From Bradyrhizobium rifense (lineage in GTDB: Bacteria > Pseudomonadota > Alphaproteobacteria > Rhizobiales > Xanthobacteraceae), in the NCBI RefSeq assembly GCF_008123425.1, contig NZ_VSSS01000028.1, forward strand, positions 1-64,000: 64,000 nt of DNA. The letters run 5' to 3'. Every line of letters starts with the position of its first letter. Positions within the stretch are counted from its first letter, which is position 1. The notes under the pieces were generated by a model. The model made no database searches and had not been told where the DNA came from. It worked only from the letters and a program-made list of their open reading frames with translations. This document shows, in pieces, positions 26,212 through 35,062 of this stretch. The translations under genes were made by a program, and so were the position numbers.

Positions 26212-28905
26212 TCATGGGGGCGCGGGCGCTGGCAATCGCTGCAGGCGGATCGTCGCCGTTCCGCTGTTGTTTTTGTAGAACTGCACGCGCCGGCCCTGCA
26301 CGGGCACGAGCCAGCGCGGCGCGAGCCGCGTGGAGATGAAACGCGGGAAAAGCTGGACGGCGTCGTTGACGTAGAAGAACAGCTCGCCGGCCTCGGGCGC
26401 CTCGAATTCCGCGACGAACAGCTCGGACAATCCCTGCTTGCGCCAGAGCGCGCGCGCCGCCGGCAGCGCGGCGGCGGGGATCTGTTCGAAATCTCCGAAC
26501 GGCTTCCAGACGCGATTCAATTCGCTGCCTTGTGTCTTGAACTCGGCGGAGTCCTCGACATGGATCGGGTAGTTGTTCTTGCTCTCGTCCTCGTAGGCCG
26601 GCACCGTCGCATTGACCCGCCGCGGCAGTTCGTTCGCGGGCAGTCCGTTGATGGCCTGCAGCGGCAGATCGTACGATCCGCGCGCGCCTATCCGCACCAC
26701 CGGCTGGAACCAGTCGGCGCCCTGCAGCCGCAGGAGCGGGACGGCGAGGCGGTGGGTCGGATCCGGCGGGGTCTTGAATCCGTTGAGGCCGGTCATGATG
26801 GTGCGGTCGAACCACGGATCGGCCATCTCGATCCAGACGCGGTATTTGCGGCCCTTCTCGACCGCGAGGCGGCTTGGCCAGCAGAAATCGCTGACGTCGA
26901 ACAATTCGCCGTCGCGGGCCGCGACCGGCGTATCGCCTACGGCATGCGTCGATGCGCTGCTCTTGCAGAAGTCGCCGACGCCCGCGCGCCAGTCGAGATA
27001 GCCGCGGGACAGCAACAGCAGAGCGGAGCCGAAAATGGCGATGAGGAAGACACCCGGCATCAGGACGTTGGTGAAGGCCATGCGCACCGGCCAGGCATGC
27101 AGCCGCATCCAGCGGCCGATCGCGAGCAACCAGCCGGATTTGCTCACTCGGCGTCGCGAGGCCATCCGGTCGGGCCTGTACCAGGCCAGCCGGGCGCGTT
27201 CCTGAATGCTGTCGCGCAGCGCCGCATTTCTGTTCCACGCGATCAGGATGATGATGACGAGCACCGTGGTGACGAAGGGATAATACAGCGCGATCGCAAG
27301 CCATGGTGCCGCGTAGGACGGCAGCACGCTCGCGAGCAGATCGGCGAACGGCTTGACGACCGTGCTCGTGCCGTTGTCGATGGCCGTGATCCATTTGAGC
27401 AGGGTGGTATCCTCAAGCCCGTGCTCCTTGGACGAGCCGACGACGGAACGCGCGATCCACGGCCATGCGACCAGGATGCCGAGCGCGATCAGCAGCGAGA
27501 AATAGGCGAAGCGGCGCCACCACACGGTATCGAGAACCTGTCGCGCCATCTCGGGATTCGGCGGGCTCATCGCCATGAAGGCGTCGGCTTCCGCCGCCCT
27601 GTTGCCGTCGCCTTCTCGCTTCGCGTAGGCGGACCGCATGGCCTTGCGCGTTTCGTCGCGCGTCAGCGGCAGCACCTGGCCATCCGGCAGCAGCACTTTG
27701 GCATTGGCCGGAAGCATCAGCGGCGCATAATTGTCGCATCCGTGCAGCATGCGCTCGACCACGCCGAAGTGCACCACCGGCGGTCCGCCATCTTCCACGC
27801 GGTCGTGGATCGGCCGCGGACCGTAGCGATACAGCACGCCGGCGCCGCTGCGCGAATCGTGCATCGGCCCGATCGCCGACTGGTACTCGCGGAAGCGCGC
27901 GATCGTGCCGCCCTGGAAGCGGAGCTGGTTGCCGAGCTGCTCGGCCATCCAGACCAACGGCACGAAGGACAGCGTGGATTCCGGATAGCCGCCGCCGATG
28001 TCGGAATGGGAGCCCGCGAACCACACCTCCTTGACGATCTGCCCCTCGGCAAGGTCGGCCTGGTCGATGCGCAGCGGGTGGAAGGTGGTGCGCTCGTCAT
28101 CGAGCGCGAGCGCCTGGCAGGCGTGCTTCACCTTGTCGGAGAGCCGGTAGTTTCGGAACGAGATCGGCCAGATCGCCCAGTCGATCGCGACACGGAGCTC
28201 CTCGATCGGTACGCCGAATGCCTCGACCGTGTCGAACAGTCCGAGGAATTCGATCTTGACCTCCTTGCGGCCGTCCATGGCCTCGCGGACGCTGGCATAA
28301 GAGCGATGCCGGAAAACGAGATCATAGAGATAGATCAGCACGTCGCGGATCCAGCGCACGACCCAGATCGTCGGCAGGCTGCGATAGCCGACCGATTGCT
28401 TGCGATACTCTCGCCACGCGGCCATCGTGTTGCGTTGCATCTCCGCATGCGACACGGCCACCTTGTCGATCACCGCCGGCACGAGGCCCTGGCTTGCGAT
28501 CAGCGCTGCCAGCGTGCGCGCGGTGAAGGCGCCGCGGCTGAAGCCGAAGATGTAGATCTCGTCGCCCTCGCGCCAGTTCCAGCACAGGAAGCGATAAAGC
28601 TTGCGGACGTTGGCCGGCACACCGATGCCGGTGGCGCCGTCGAGGGCTGCGAGCGGCGCCCAGCCGGCGGTGCCGACGCCCTTGATGTAGTAGGCGATCT
28701 GATCGGGCTTGGTATGGTCGAGCGCCTCGTAGAGCCGCCAGACGCTGGATTCCTGGGTGGTGAAGGCGTTGCCGGTGCCGTCGGCGAACAGCACCAGCTT
28801 GCGCGGCGGACTTGCGTCGGGTGCATTCGCCGCGGCATTTGATTCATCGTGCGTAGGGGCCGGCCTTGCAGGACCGCCATGCAGCGCCCTGTCCTGGTGC
28901 GTCAT
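26212..28905 (-). CDS. DUF2235 (Tle1-like) alpha/beta-hydrolase with membrane helices and C-terminal beta domain
   Basis: An 897-residue protein whose N-terminal 400 residues are a DUF2235 hydrolase, the family of type VI lipase effector Tle1. The start has LVLFADGTGN, the nucleophile Ser123 sits in FGFSRGAFTAR, and HSDIGGGYPE carries the acid-site motif. Three hydrophobic segments follow between about residues 475 and 690. The last 200 residues look beta-rich and carry GELFFYVNDAV and YKNNSGTATIRLQ, like a carbohydrate-binding or PA14-like module (inference). The ATG at 28905 has a perfect GGAGGAG. No VgrG, Hcp or PAAR gene lies nearby. Confidence 0.85.
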   Translation of the reverse strand: MTHQDRALHGGPARPAPTHDESNAAANAPDASPPRKLVLFADGTGNAFTTQESSVWRLYEALDHTKPDQIAYYIKGVGTAGWAPLAALDGATGIGVPANVRKLYRFLCWNWREGDEIYIFGFSRGAFTARTLAALIASQGLVPAVIDKVAVSHAEMQRNTMAAWREYRKQSVGYRSLPTIWVVRWIRDVLIYLYDLVFRHRSYASVREAMDGRKEVKIEFLGLFDTVEAFGVPIEELRVAIDWAIWPISFRNYRLSDKVKHACQALALDDERTTFHPLRIDQADLAEGQIVKEVWFAGSHSDIGGGYPESTLSFVPLVWMAEQLGNQLRFQGGTIARFREYQSAIGPMHDSRSGAGVLYRYGPRPIHDRVEDGGPPVVHFGVVERMLHGCDNYAPLMLPANAKVLLPDGQVLPLTRDETRKAMRSAYAKREGDGNRAAEADAFMAMSPPNPEMARQVLDTVWWRRFAYFSLLIALGILVAWPWIARSVVGSSKEHGLEDTTLLKWITAIDNGTSTVVKPFADLLASVLPSYAAPWLAIALYYPFVTTVLVIIILIAWNRNAALRDSIQERARLAWYRPDRMASRRRVSKSGWLLAIGRWMRLHAWPVRMAFTNVLMPGVFLIAIFGSALLLLSRGYLDWRAGVGDFCKSSASTHAVGDTPVAARDGELFDVSDFCWPSRLAVEKGRKYRVWIEMADPWFDRTIMTGLNGFKTPPDPTHRLAVPLLRLQGADWFQPVVRIGARGSYDLPLQAINGLPANELPRRVNATVPAYEDESKNNYPIHVEDSAEFKTQGSELNRVWKPFGDFEQIPAAALPAARALWRKQGLSELFVAEFEAPEAGELFFYVNDAVQLFPRFISTRLAPRWLVPVQGRRVQFYKNNSGTATIRLQRLPAPAPP

Positions 28906-29082
28906 GGACTCCTCCGAAAATTCAGTTGGGGATGCTTTAAGCCCGGTTCGGGCGGCATCCTTCAAATTCAATCAGTGGTTACATTATGAAGTAGTGGATG
29001 TATTTCGCCCACAATCGCGCTGAGGTAGCAAGGACGGTTGCGCCGTTTCGCTCCGGCTGTCTATGATCTCCGCCACAATCGG

Positions 29083-29112
29083 CAAAAGAAATGCCCGGGC
29101 AGGCCCGGGCAT
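29083..29112 (-). terminator. Rho-independent terminator for the GCG_CRPN gene
   Basis: A perfect 10-bp stem (ATGCCCGGGC at 29091-29100 and GCCCGGGCAT at 29103-29112) with a two-base loop. Read on the minus strand it runs into TTCTTTT. It lies 39 bases after the stop of the small GCG_CRPN gene. Confidence 0.78.
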
Positions 29113-29150
29113 GACTCCTATCTGCGAAGCGTGGTGTGTGTGGCCGGCGC

Positions 29151-29402
29151 TTACCTGCCGTTGCCGCGGCAGGCGCCGCCGGGGCCGATATGGAAGCCGC
29201 GCGGGCAGGCATGCGCGGCGGGGTTGGCGAAGTTTCGCAAGCAACCGCCATAGGGCCCGCGGTGCCAGCCGGCGCCGCAGCCGCCGGCGACCGCAATGAT
29301 ATCGCCATTGCTCTGCGCGCCGAACGGCGCCAACGGCATGGCTTGGGCCGAGCTGACGATTGCGCCGAGCGCGAACGCCGCGGCAAATACGGTTCGTATC
29401 AT
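29151..29402 (-). CDS. Small secreted GCG_CRPN-type protein
   Basis: An 83-residue exported protein with a signal peptide (VSSAQA/MP) and the Cys/Gly pattern of the GCG_CRPN family: GGCGAGWHRGPYGGC, then CPRGFHIGPGGAC. Four Cys in the mature chain probably form disulfides. Members are abundant in Bradyrhizobium and have no known role. It is followed by a clear terminator and preceded by an 80-residue gene at 25 bases on the same strand, which suggests a two-gene transcript. Confidence 0.82.
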   Translation of the reverse strand: MIRTVFAAAFALGAIVSSAQAMPLAPFGAQSNGDIIAVAGGCGAGWHRGPYGGCLRNFANPAAHACPRGFHIGPGGACRGNGR

Positions 29403-29427
29403 GCTGTGTTCTCCTGGATTGCGTCGC

Positions 29428-29670
29428 TCAGTGGGTGGCTGCGAAAGCGATGCCGGCGCGCACTTCGGCGACCGCTTGGTCGATCAGCCCCAGCGCCCGT
29501 TCGCGATGGCCGCCCTTGTTGGGCTCGGCCTTGACGAGCTCGGCGCGGGCCGATTGCAGGATCGCCACCGCCTCGTCCATATGCGGTTGCGCGCCGAGCG
29601 CGTAGCCGATGTAGAGGCTGGTTGCGATGGCGCCGCCGAGCACGAGGCTGCGGGGTAGAGAGGTTCGCAT
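29428..29670 (-). CDS. Small hypothetical protein with N-terminal membrane segment
   Basis: An 80-residue protein. Its N-terminal helix (LVLGGAIATSLYIGYALGA) is a signal or anchor, followed by an amphipathic helical region (MDEAVAILQSARAELVKAEP and RERALGLIDQAVAEVRAGI) that looks like a small two-helix hairpin. GGAGGAG sits nine bases before the ATG at 29670. Function unknown; it lies upstream of and probably with the GCG_CRPN gene. Confidence 0.68.
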   Translation of the reverse strand: MRTSLPRSLVLGGAIATSLYIGYALGAQPHMDEAVAILQSARAELVKAEPNKGGHRERALGLIDQAVAEVRAGIAFAATH

Positions 29671-29785
29671 GACGTTGTCTCCTCCAGCGGGCGTCAGGCT
29701 GGGGCCGCCCGGTTGCCCGGATGCGATTCGCGTGTGGCGGGATGTCGCATCCGTTGCCTGAATAGGATGGGTGTGTGCGGGCCGT

Positions 29786-29833
29786 CTTGGACTGTCCGGC
29801 GCCCGAGGCGGTGCGGCTTGGACTGACCGGCGC
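29786..29833. promoter_or_regulatory. Two 17-bp direct repeats 31 bp apart, probable AraC-family site
   Basis: CTTGGACTGTCCGGCGC (29786-29802) and CTTGGACTGACCGGCGC (29817-29833) differ at one base. Their starts are 31 bp apart, close to three helical turns, so both face the same side of the DNA. They lie between the small gene at 29670 and the divergent AraC-type gene at 29966. AraC-family proteins often bind phased direct repeats, so self-regulation or control of the divergent pair is likely. Confidence 0.55.
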
Positions 29834-29965
29834 AGCTTGAATCAGATGGCCGTACTGGTAGCCTGTGACCGTCGGCCTTCAGCGCGGGTTCATTCCCGGC
29901 TTGCAAGGCTCAATTGTTTTCTGCGCGATTTTTTCCGAAAAAGTCTTTCCCGGAAGTCCTCACCG

Positions 29966-30925
29966 ATGTCCGTCATCAGGAAGTCGCTCTCGACCGAGAT
30001 GCTGCCGCAGGATCTGTCCGACCGGCAGCGCTTCATCCGTTTCGCCGAGCTGTTCGAGCATTTTTCCAACACCGGCGAGCTCGACCCGGCCTCCGACGTG
30101 CCGTTTCGCGCCACGATGAACTCGATCCATATCGGCACCACCATGCTCGGCCGCTGCGACGGCAGCTTCGTCACGGTGCGGCGGGAAAAGCGCCAGGTGA
30201 TCGAGACCGGCGACGACCGCTTTTGCCTCGTGCGCAACACCGGCGATCGTCCCTCGCAGGTGGTTCATCGCGGTCGCGAATTCACCATGCGGGCGGGATC
30301 GATGGTGCTGCTCAAGCTCGACGAGCCGTTCTTCGCTGCCGATGGCGCGAGCCAGAAGCGTTTCACCAATGTGCATCTGCCGGTCGATTCACTGCGTGCG
30401 ATGGTCACTGATGTCGACGACCTCGTCGGCTGCGAGCTCGAGCCCGGCGGCGCGCTGTCGCTGGTGATGGACTATAGCGATCTCCTGCTTCGTCATCCCG
30501 TGGCCGCCGACGAGGCCGGCATGGCGATCGCATCCCATCTGTTGGATCTCGCCGCGATCGGCCTGGGCGCCCGCAGCGACATTGCGGCCGCGGCACGGCG
30601 CCGGGGCCTGCGCGCGGTACGGCTGAAAGCCGTGCTGTCGATCCTCGAGACGCGCTTCCACGAGCCGGATTTTTCCGCGCAGAAGCTCGCCATGGCGGCC
30701 GGTCTTTCCGAGCGCTATGTCAACGAGCTCTTGTTCGAGGCGGGCGCGAGCTTCACCACCCGCCTGACCGAATTGCGCCTGCGCAAGGCGGCCGATTTGC
30801 TCACCCATCGCGAAGGCCGCATCAGCGACATCGCCTTCGCCTGCGGCTTCAACGATCTCTCGTACTTCAACCGCTGCTTTCGCCGCAGGTTCGGCCTGAC
30901 GCCGACCGCGGCGCGGGGCAAGTGA
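29966..30925 (+). CDS. AraC-family transcriptional regulator
   Basis: A 319-residue regulator. The C-terminal 100 residues hold the two helix-turn-helix units (FSAQKLAMAAGLSERYVNELLFEAGASF and ISDIAFACGFNDLSYFNRCFRRRFGLTP). The N-terminal 200 residues are of the AraC-binding-like type of Feaf/ChpD relatives and likely sense a small molecule. The ATG at 29966 is preferred, since upstream in-frame sequence is low in coding signal and holds the direct repeats. Targets may include itself and the divergent small genes. The ligand cannot be named. Confidence 0.87.
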   Translation: MSVIRKSLSTEMLPQDLSDRQRFIRFAELFEHFSNTGELDPASDVPFRATMNSIHIGTTMLGRCDGSFVTVRREKRQVIETGDDRFCLVRNTGDRPSQVVHRGREFTMRAGSMVLLKLDEPFFAADGASQKRFTNVHLPVDSLRAMVTDVDDLVGCELEPGGALSLVMDYSDLLLRHPVAADEAGMAIASHLLDLAAIGLGARSDIAAAARRRGLRAVRLKAVLSILETRFHEPDFSAQKLAMAAGLSERYVNELLFEAGASFTTRLTELRLRKAADLLTHREGRISDIAFACGFNDLSYFNRCFRRRFGLTPTAARGK

Positions 30926-30932
30926 GGCAGGC

Positions 30933-31160
30933 CTAAAGCGTCTCCACCTTCGGCGGCGGGTATCGCCGCGCCAGCATCGACAGCGGCAGGCGCCGTTCGT
31001 CCACCGGCAGCTCCAGCCAGGCCAGCACCAGCGGCCGCTTCCAGTCGCCGACGCCGAATTCCATGTCGACCCATTTCTGCGGCTTGGGCCCGTCGAGGCC
31101 GCGGACCCAGACGAAATAGCGGGGCAGGTCGTCGGTGTCCGTCGTGGGTCTCCTGGCCAT
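30933..31160 (-). CDS. Small hypothetical protein
   Basis: A 75-residue soluble protein (MARRPTTDTDDLPRYFVW onward) with RPLVLAWLELPVDERRLPLSMLARRYPP in its second half. It has three Trp and is highly charged. No family is recognised. The ATG at 31160 fits better than the longer in-frame start at 31217, though no strong ribosome site is seen. Its stop lies seven bases past the convergent AraC gene. Confidence 0.5.
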   Translation of the reverse strand: MARRPTTDTDDLPRYFVWVRGLDGPKPQKWVDMEFGVGDWKRPLVLAWLELPVDERRLPLSMLARRYPPPKVETL

Positions 31161-31276
31161 CACTTGCTCACTGCCTCGACACGCATTGTCGACAGGATAT
31201 AGGTAGCGGCGCGGCAAAGTCGAACGCGGGCCCCGCGGATGTTGCGCCGCCGACGGGGCACGTGGGTCTAGAGCAC

Positions 31277-31738
31277 ATGAACGAAACTGTGATCGATGCT
31301 TGGGATGATGCGTCGCAGGTGATGACGCGGCTCGCCGGCGCCTGGTCGTTCGACCGGGTCATCGAAGGTCAAGGGAGCATGCAGGGCCTTGCGACCTTCG
31401 CGCCATTGGACGCGGAGAATCTGGCCTATCGCGAGCAGGGACGCTTGAAGCTCCAGAACGGCACCGAGCTTGATGCGGAGCGGGAGTACGTTTTCCGCAA
31501 GCGCGACCGGGGATTCGAAGTCTTCTTCAAGGAGACTCCGCCACGGCTATTCCAAGCGATCGAACTCGCTGCATCCGATGGCGGCGGCTTCAGCGGAAGC
31601 GCCGGCCATCTCTGCAATCTCGATCATTATCAGTCGACTTACATCTTCCGCGGCGATGGCGGCTTTGTCATTCGTCACATCGTGTCGGGTCCGCGCAAGG
31701 ATTACGTGATGATCACGACCTACACGCGGATGCGGTAA
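31277..31738 (+). CDS. DUF6314-type protein
   Basis: A 153-residue soluble protein resembling the DUF6314 family, a lipocalin-like small beta barrel. Typical features are LAGAWSFDRVIEGQGSMQG near the N-terminus, YREQGRLKLQNG, YVFRKRDRGFEVFFKE, and CNLDHYQSTYIF with IRHIVSGPRKDYVM near the end. Function unknown; a small hydrophobic ligand is plausible. The ATG at 31277 gives the conserved length; a GTG-type start 15 bases earlier is also in frame. Confidence 0.68.
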   Translation: MNETVIDAWDDASQVMTRLAGAWSFDRVIEGQGSMQGLATFAPLDAENLAYREQGRLKLQNGTELDAEREYVFRKRDRGFEVFFKETPPRLFQAIELAASDGGGFSGSAGHLCNLDHYQSTYIFRGDGGFVIRHIVSGPRKDYVMITTYTRMR

Positions 31739-31759
31739 GGCGCGCGGCGGACCGCGCCG

Positions 31760-32062
31760 TCACTGCCAAAGCTCGCAGGTCGCCACCCGGTTGATATCAG
31801 CCAGCCGCCGCTCGGCATCGCCGCGGAGGTCGAGGCTTGCCAGCAGCGTCAGTAGGCGTTGATAGGCGCTCTCGGCGACTGCGACCGGCAGCGGTGCCTC
31901 GTCAAACGCTTCGACATAGCTGCCGACCAGATTGCTGAGGAGACGGCACAAGCCGCGCTGGGCGGGATCGTCCCGACCGAGCGTTTCGAGTTTTTGCTGA
32001 AAGATCCGGAAGGTCCGCAAACCGTCGTGCTGTTCGGAAAGCCACGCGTGCAGGTCGTTCAT
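31760..32062 (-). CDS. Small helical hypothetical protein
   Basis: A 100-residue, probably all-alpha soluble protein (MNDLHAWLSEQHDGLRTFR onward) with RLLSNLVGSYVEAFDEAPLPVAVAESAY in the middle. GAAGGAG lies seven bases before the ATG at 32062, so translation is likely. No family or motif is recognised. It is convergent with the DUF6314-like gene. Confidence 0.58.
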   Translation of the reverse strand: MNDLHAWLSEQHDGLRTFRIFQQKLETLGRDDPAQRGLCRLLSNLVGSYVEAFDEAPLPVAVAESAYQRLLTLLASLDLRGDAERRLADINRVATCELWQ

Positions 32063-32238
32063 ATGAGCTCCTTCGAGGAAGAGGAAGAAGCTACCGGTTT
32101 ATACAGGGAGGATGTGACGTTTGGGAGGGGCAGGGCGAGATGCTGCTATGCTGTGACAGTCCGTCTCCGCCAAGAGGCTGCTTCAATACCAGGCCTGTGG
32201 ATACCAAGGCGCAGCTTCCTCATGGAAGTCCGTGCAGC

Positions 32239-32439
32239 CTAGATGAGAACTTTCAGGATGTTGTCCATTCGGTCCAGCCAAGTCATCCCTGTCCATTCTA
32301 CAATGCCGGCTCGGCCGTTTTCGCCGATGTGGAGACAATCACCCTGAACCGGTTCGCGCTGGTTTGGCGGGTGAACGCGCTCGACTCCCTCCTTTGTGCG
32401 CGCGAGATGATCCATGAGAGAAAACAGCCGACATCGCAT
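32239..32439 (-). CDS. Possible small hypothetical protein
   Basis: A 66-residue ORF (MRCRLFSLMDHLARTKEG onward) with CLHIGENGRAGIVEWTGMTWLDRMD near its end. GGAG lies nine bases before the ATG at 32439, and codon use is compatible with coding. No family is recognised, and its position in an otherwise empty stretch leaves real doubt. Confidence 0.33.
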   Translation of the reverse strand: MRCRLFSLMDHLARTKEGVERVHPPNQREPVQGDCLHIGENGRAGIVEWTGMTWLDRMDNILKVLI

Positions 32440-32621
32440 ATTGGGCTACTCCGGTCACGCATTGCCGAAGACCAATTAGCATCGCACGCCTGTCGTCCTC
32501 ACGATGCACGAAGCAGAATGGCAGCGCTGGGAGCGGCGGGTTGCTACTGAGGGTTCAATGGAGGTCAGGCGGTTTGGTCGTCGGAATGGGCCAGAGCAAA
32601 AAAGCGGAGAAGCTGCGCGAT

Positions 32622-32636
32622 AATATATGATATATT
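32622..32636. promoter_or_regulatory. Palindromic operator, probable GntR site before the acylase gene
   Basis: AATATATGATATATT is a perfect 7-1-7 inverted repeat, 58 bases before the penicillin acylase ATG. Its 13-bp core recurs, identical on the other strand, at 35882-35894 before the aminotransferase gene. The FCD-type GntR regulator encoded between them is the natural candidate to bind both. Confidence 0.7.
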
Positions 32637-32694
32637 GTAGTCCGGCGTGTCGGTGGCACGCTGACAACGCACCATACGAGCCTGGAAGGGATTA

Positions 32695-34998
32695 ATGGCA
32701 AACACGATCGATTTCAGCTCGAAGGATTATTTGCCCGATCTGGACAGCGCGGCGGTTGTGCCCGGGCTCCGCGGGGCTGTTGATCTCCGCCGCGACGCCT
32801 GGGGCATACCGCATATCCGCGCCGCCTCCGTCACCGATGGTTTCGCCGGGCTCGGCTTCGCCCATGCGCAGGACCGGCTCTGGCAGATGGAAGCGCTGCT
32901 GCGTCGAGGTACCGGGCGTTATGCGGAATGGGTTGGGAAACCCGCAATTGCCGGTGATATCCTGGCGCGCCAGCTCAACACCACGGGTGCTTCGAAGCGA
33001 GATTTCGCGCTGCTTAATGCCGAAACGAAGGCGATGCTCGAGGCCTATGCGCGCGGCGTCAATGCCTTCATCGCGCTTGGCGTGTGGCCGGTGGAGTACG
33101 CCCTTCTTGGCGCGAAGCCCTCGGCATGGGAGCCGTGGCATTCGATCGCGGTGATGCGCCAGATCGGCTTCCTGATGGGGTCGGTGTGGTGGAAATTGTG
33201 GCGAGCGGCGGCGTTGCCCATCGTCGGCGCTGGCGAAATCGGAAAGCTGCGTTTTGACGACGGCGGCGACGACATGTTGTGCATTCCGCCGGGTGCGGAA
33301 GGCGAGCGGTACTTGGCGGCCTTGGCCGACCTCAAGCCCGGGCTGGAGGCGATGCTGGCCACCGGAAACTACCAAGCCGACGCCGAAGTCGCGGGCGGCA
33401 GCAACAACTGGGTGCTGTCGTCGCAGCGCACCGCCACCGGCCGTCCGCTGCTGGCGGGCGATCCGCACCGCGTGCTGGAAATGCCGAGCATGTACTACCA
33501 GGCGCATCTGGCCTGCGACGAGTTCGACGCTATCGGCCTCTCTGTGCCGGGCGCGCCGGGCTTTCCCAATTTCGGCCATAACGGCAAGGTGGCGTGGTGC
33601 GTCACCCATGCCTTCGTCGACATTCACGATCTCTATATCGAGCGCTTTGATGCTGCGGTCGAAAACACCGCCTTCAAGGGCGGCTGGTCGCCGGTCACTC
33701 ATCGTGCGGAGACCATTTCTGTGCGCGGCGAAAGTGATGTAGTGATCGACGTGGTGGAGACCATGCACGGTCCGGTCATCGTCGGCGAGCCCAAGGCCGG
33801 TACCGCCTTAGTGCTGCGTTCCATGCAGTTCGCGGAGCCCGACACCTCGTTCGACTGCACGCTGAAAGTGCTGCGTTCGAGCACAGTGAAAGAGCTGTAC
33901 GAGGCCGGCGCCGAATGGGGCCTGATGGATCACAATCTGGTCGCCGCCGATATCAAGGGGCAGATCGGTAACCGCGTTCGCGCCAAGGTGCCAGTGCGCC
34001 CGCGCGCCAACGGCTGGCTGCCTGTGCCGGGCTGGACCGGCGAGCACGAGTGGAAGGGGATGATCCCGTTCGCAGACATGCCTTGGACCATCGATCCGGT
34101 CGAGCAGGCCATTGTCACCGCAAACAACCGCGTGATGGAAAATGGCACTCATTATTTTTGCACCGATGCCATGCCGCCGCATCGCACGCGGCGGATCTGG
34201 CAGCGCCTCGCCGGGATGGCGAAAGCGACGGTGGAGGACATGGCGTCGATTCATCGCGATACGGTCAGCGTGGTGGCGATCGAGTTTCGCGACCGGATCC
34301 GCAACGTCGCAGTCGCTGGAGAAGCTCTGGTCCTGCGCGACCGCATTCTCGACTGGGACGGCGCGATGGACGCACAGTCCAAGGCCGCGGTCGCCTATGT
34401 GGCCCTGCGCACCGCGCTGACCAAACTGGTTGCGGACAAAAGCGGCGTCCGTGCAGTGTCCGAGAGTCCCTACACCAAGGTACCGCCGGGGATATTTGGC
34501 GAGAGCCAGATATGGTGGACCGTGCCGCAGCTTTTGCGCGCGAACGATACCGGCTTGCTGAAGGGCGCCTCATGGGACGAGTTGCTGGCACAGGCGCTGG
34601 TTGACGCGGCGAGGGATTGCCCCGCGGAAGACTGGGCCGCGGTTCACCGGCCGATTCTGCGTCATCCGCTGTCGGCGATCTATCCCGAGTATGCCGCATC
34701 GCTTGACAAGCCCTGCGGTTTGCTCGGCGGCGACAATGATACGCCCTTCGCCACCGGCTACATTGCTCGGCTTGGCACCAAGGCAACCTATGCCGCATTG
34801 TCGCGCTACGTGTTCGACGTCGGCGCCTGGGACAATTGCCAGTGGATCGTGTTCCACGGCGCGTCCGGCCATACGGCCAGCGCAAGCTACGACAACCAGA
34901 ATGCCGCGTGGGTGGAAGGAAAAATGGTCCCGATGCTATATGACTGGAAGCAGATCGAGTCGTCGGCCACGTCGCATCAGCAATTGCGCTCTGCGTGA
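32695..34998 (+). CDS. Penicillin acylase family Ntn-hydrolase
   Basis: A 767-residue precursor of the S45 penicillin/cephalosporin/homoserine-lactone acylase family, which hydrolyses amides between an acyl group and an amine. RRDAWGIPHIRA and AHAQDRLWQMEALLRRGTGR mark the alpha chain. The autoprocessing site is GGSNNWVLS, with Ser236 as the new N-terminal nucleophile of the beta chain. There is no signal peptide, so it is likely cytosolic, unlike secreted penicillin G acylases. GGAAGGG precedes the ATG at 32695. With a Dpp-type importer and an aminotransferase nearby it probably opens an imported N-acylated compound. Substrate inferred only at that level. Confidence 0.88.
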   Translation: MANTIDFSSKDYLPDLDSAAVVPGLRGAVDLRRDAWGIPHIRAASVTDGFAGLGFAHAQDRLWQMEALLRRGTGRYAEWVGKPAIAGDILARQLNTTGASKRDFALLNAETKAMLEAYARGVNAFIALGVWPVEYALLGAKPSAWEPWHSIAVMRQIGFLMGSVWWKLWRAAALPIVGAGEIGKLRFDDGGDDMLCIPPGAEGERYLAALADLKPGLEAMLATGNYQADAEVAGGSNNWVLSSQRTATGRPLLAGDPHRVLEMPSMYYQAHLACDEFDAIGLSVPGAPGFPNFGHNGKVAWCVTHAFVDIHDLYIERFDAAVENTAFKGGWSPVTHRAETISVRGESDVVIDVVETMHGPVIVGEPKAGTALVLRSMQFAEPDTSFDCTLKVLRSSTVKELYEAGAEWGLMDHNLVAADIKGQIGNRVRAKVPVRPRANGWLPVPGWTGEHEWKGMIPFADMPWTIDPVEQAIVTANNRVMENGTHYFCTDAMPPHRTRRIWQRLAGMAKATVEDMASIHRDTVSVVAIEFRDRIRNVAVAGEALVLRDRILDWDGAMDAQSKAAVAYVALRTALTKLVADKSGVRAVSESPYTKVPPGIFGESQIWWTVPQLLRANDTGLLKGASWDELLAQALVDAARDCPAEDWAAVHRPILRHPLSAIYPEYAASLDKPCGLLGGDNDTPFATGYIARLGTKATYAALSRYVFDVGAWDNCQWIVFHGASGHTASASYDNQNAAWVEGKMVPMLYDWKQIESSATSHQQLRSA

Positions 34999-35062
34999 CG
35001 GCCGGAGATGATTTGGTGGACGACGGCCTGTGGACGATTCGCGATTTACTCCCTGAGGCACG

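Larger units (their letters stand above)
32063..32694. other. Intergenic stretch before the acylase gene
   Basis: Apart from the doubtful 66-residue ORF this 632-base stretch has no supported gene. Its last 75 bases hold the AT-rich palindrome (32622-32636) and the GGAAGGG ribosome site of the acylase gene, so the promoter of the catabolic island lies here. Confidence 0.5.

Noticed and set aside
26530..28842. A 770-residue plus-strand open frame
   Set aside because: Antisense to the DUF2235 gene, no motif, Arg/His/Asp-rich.
21714..28905. Type VI secretion effector cluster
   Set aside because: The two lipase families fit, but no VgrG, Hcp, PAAR, adaptor or immunity gene is present, so I kept the description to domain content.
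32140..32550. A 136-residue plus-strand open frame in the gap before the acylase gene
   Set aside because: No ribosome site, no motif, and unlikely composition; the smaller minus-strand frame is slightly better but still doubtful.
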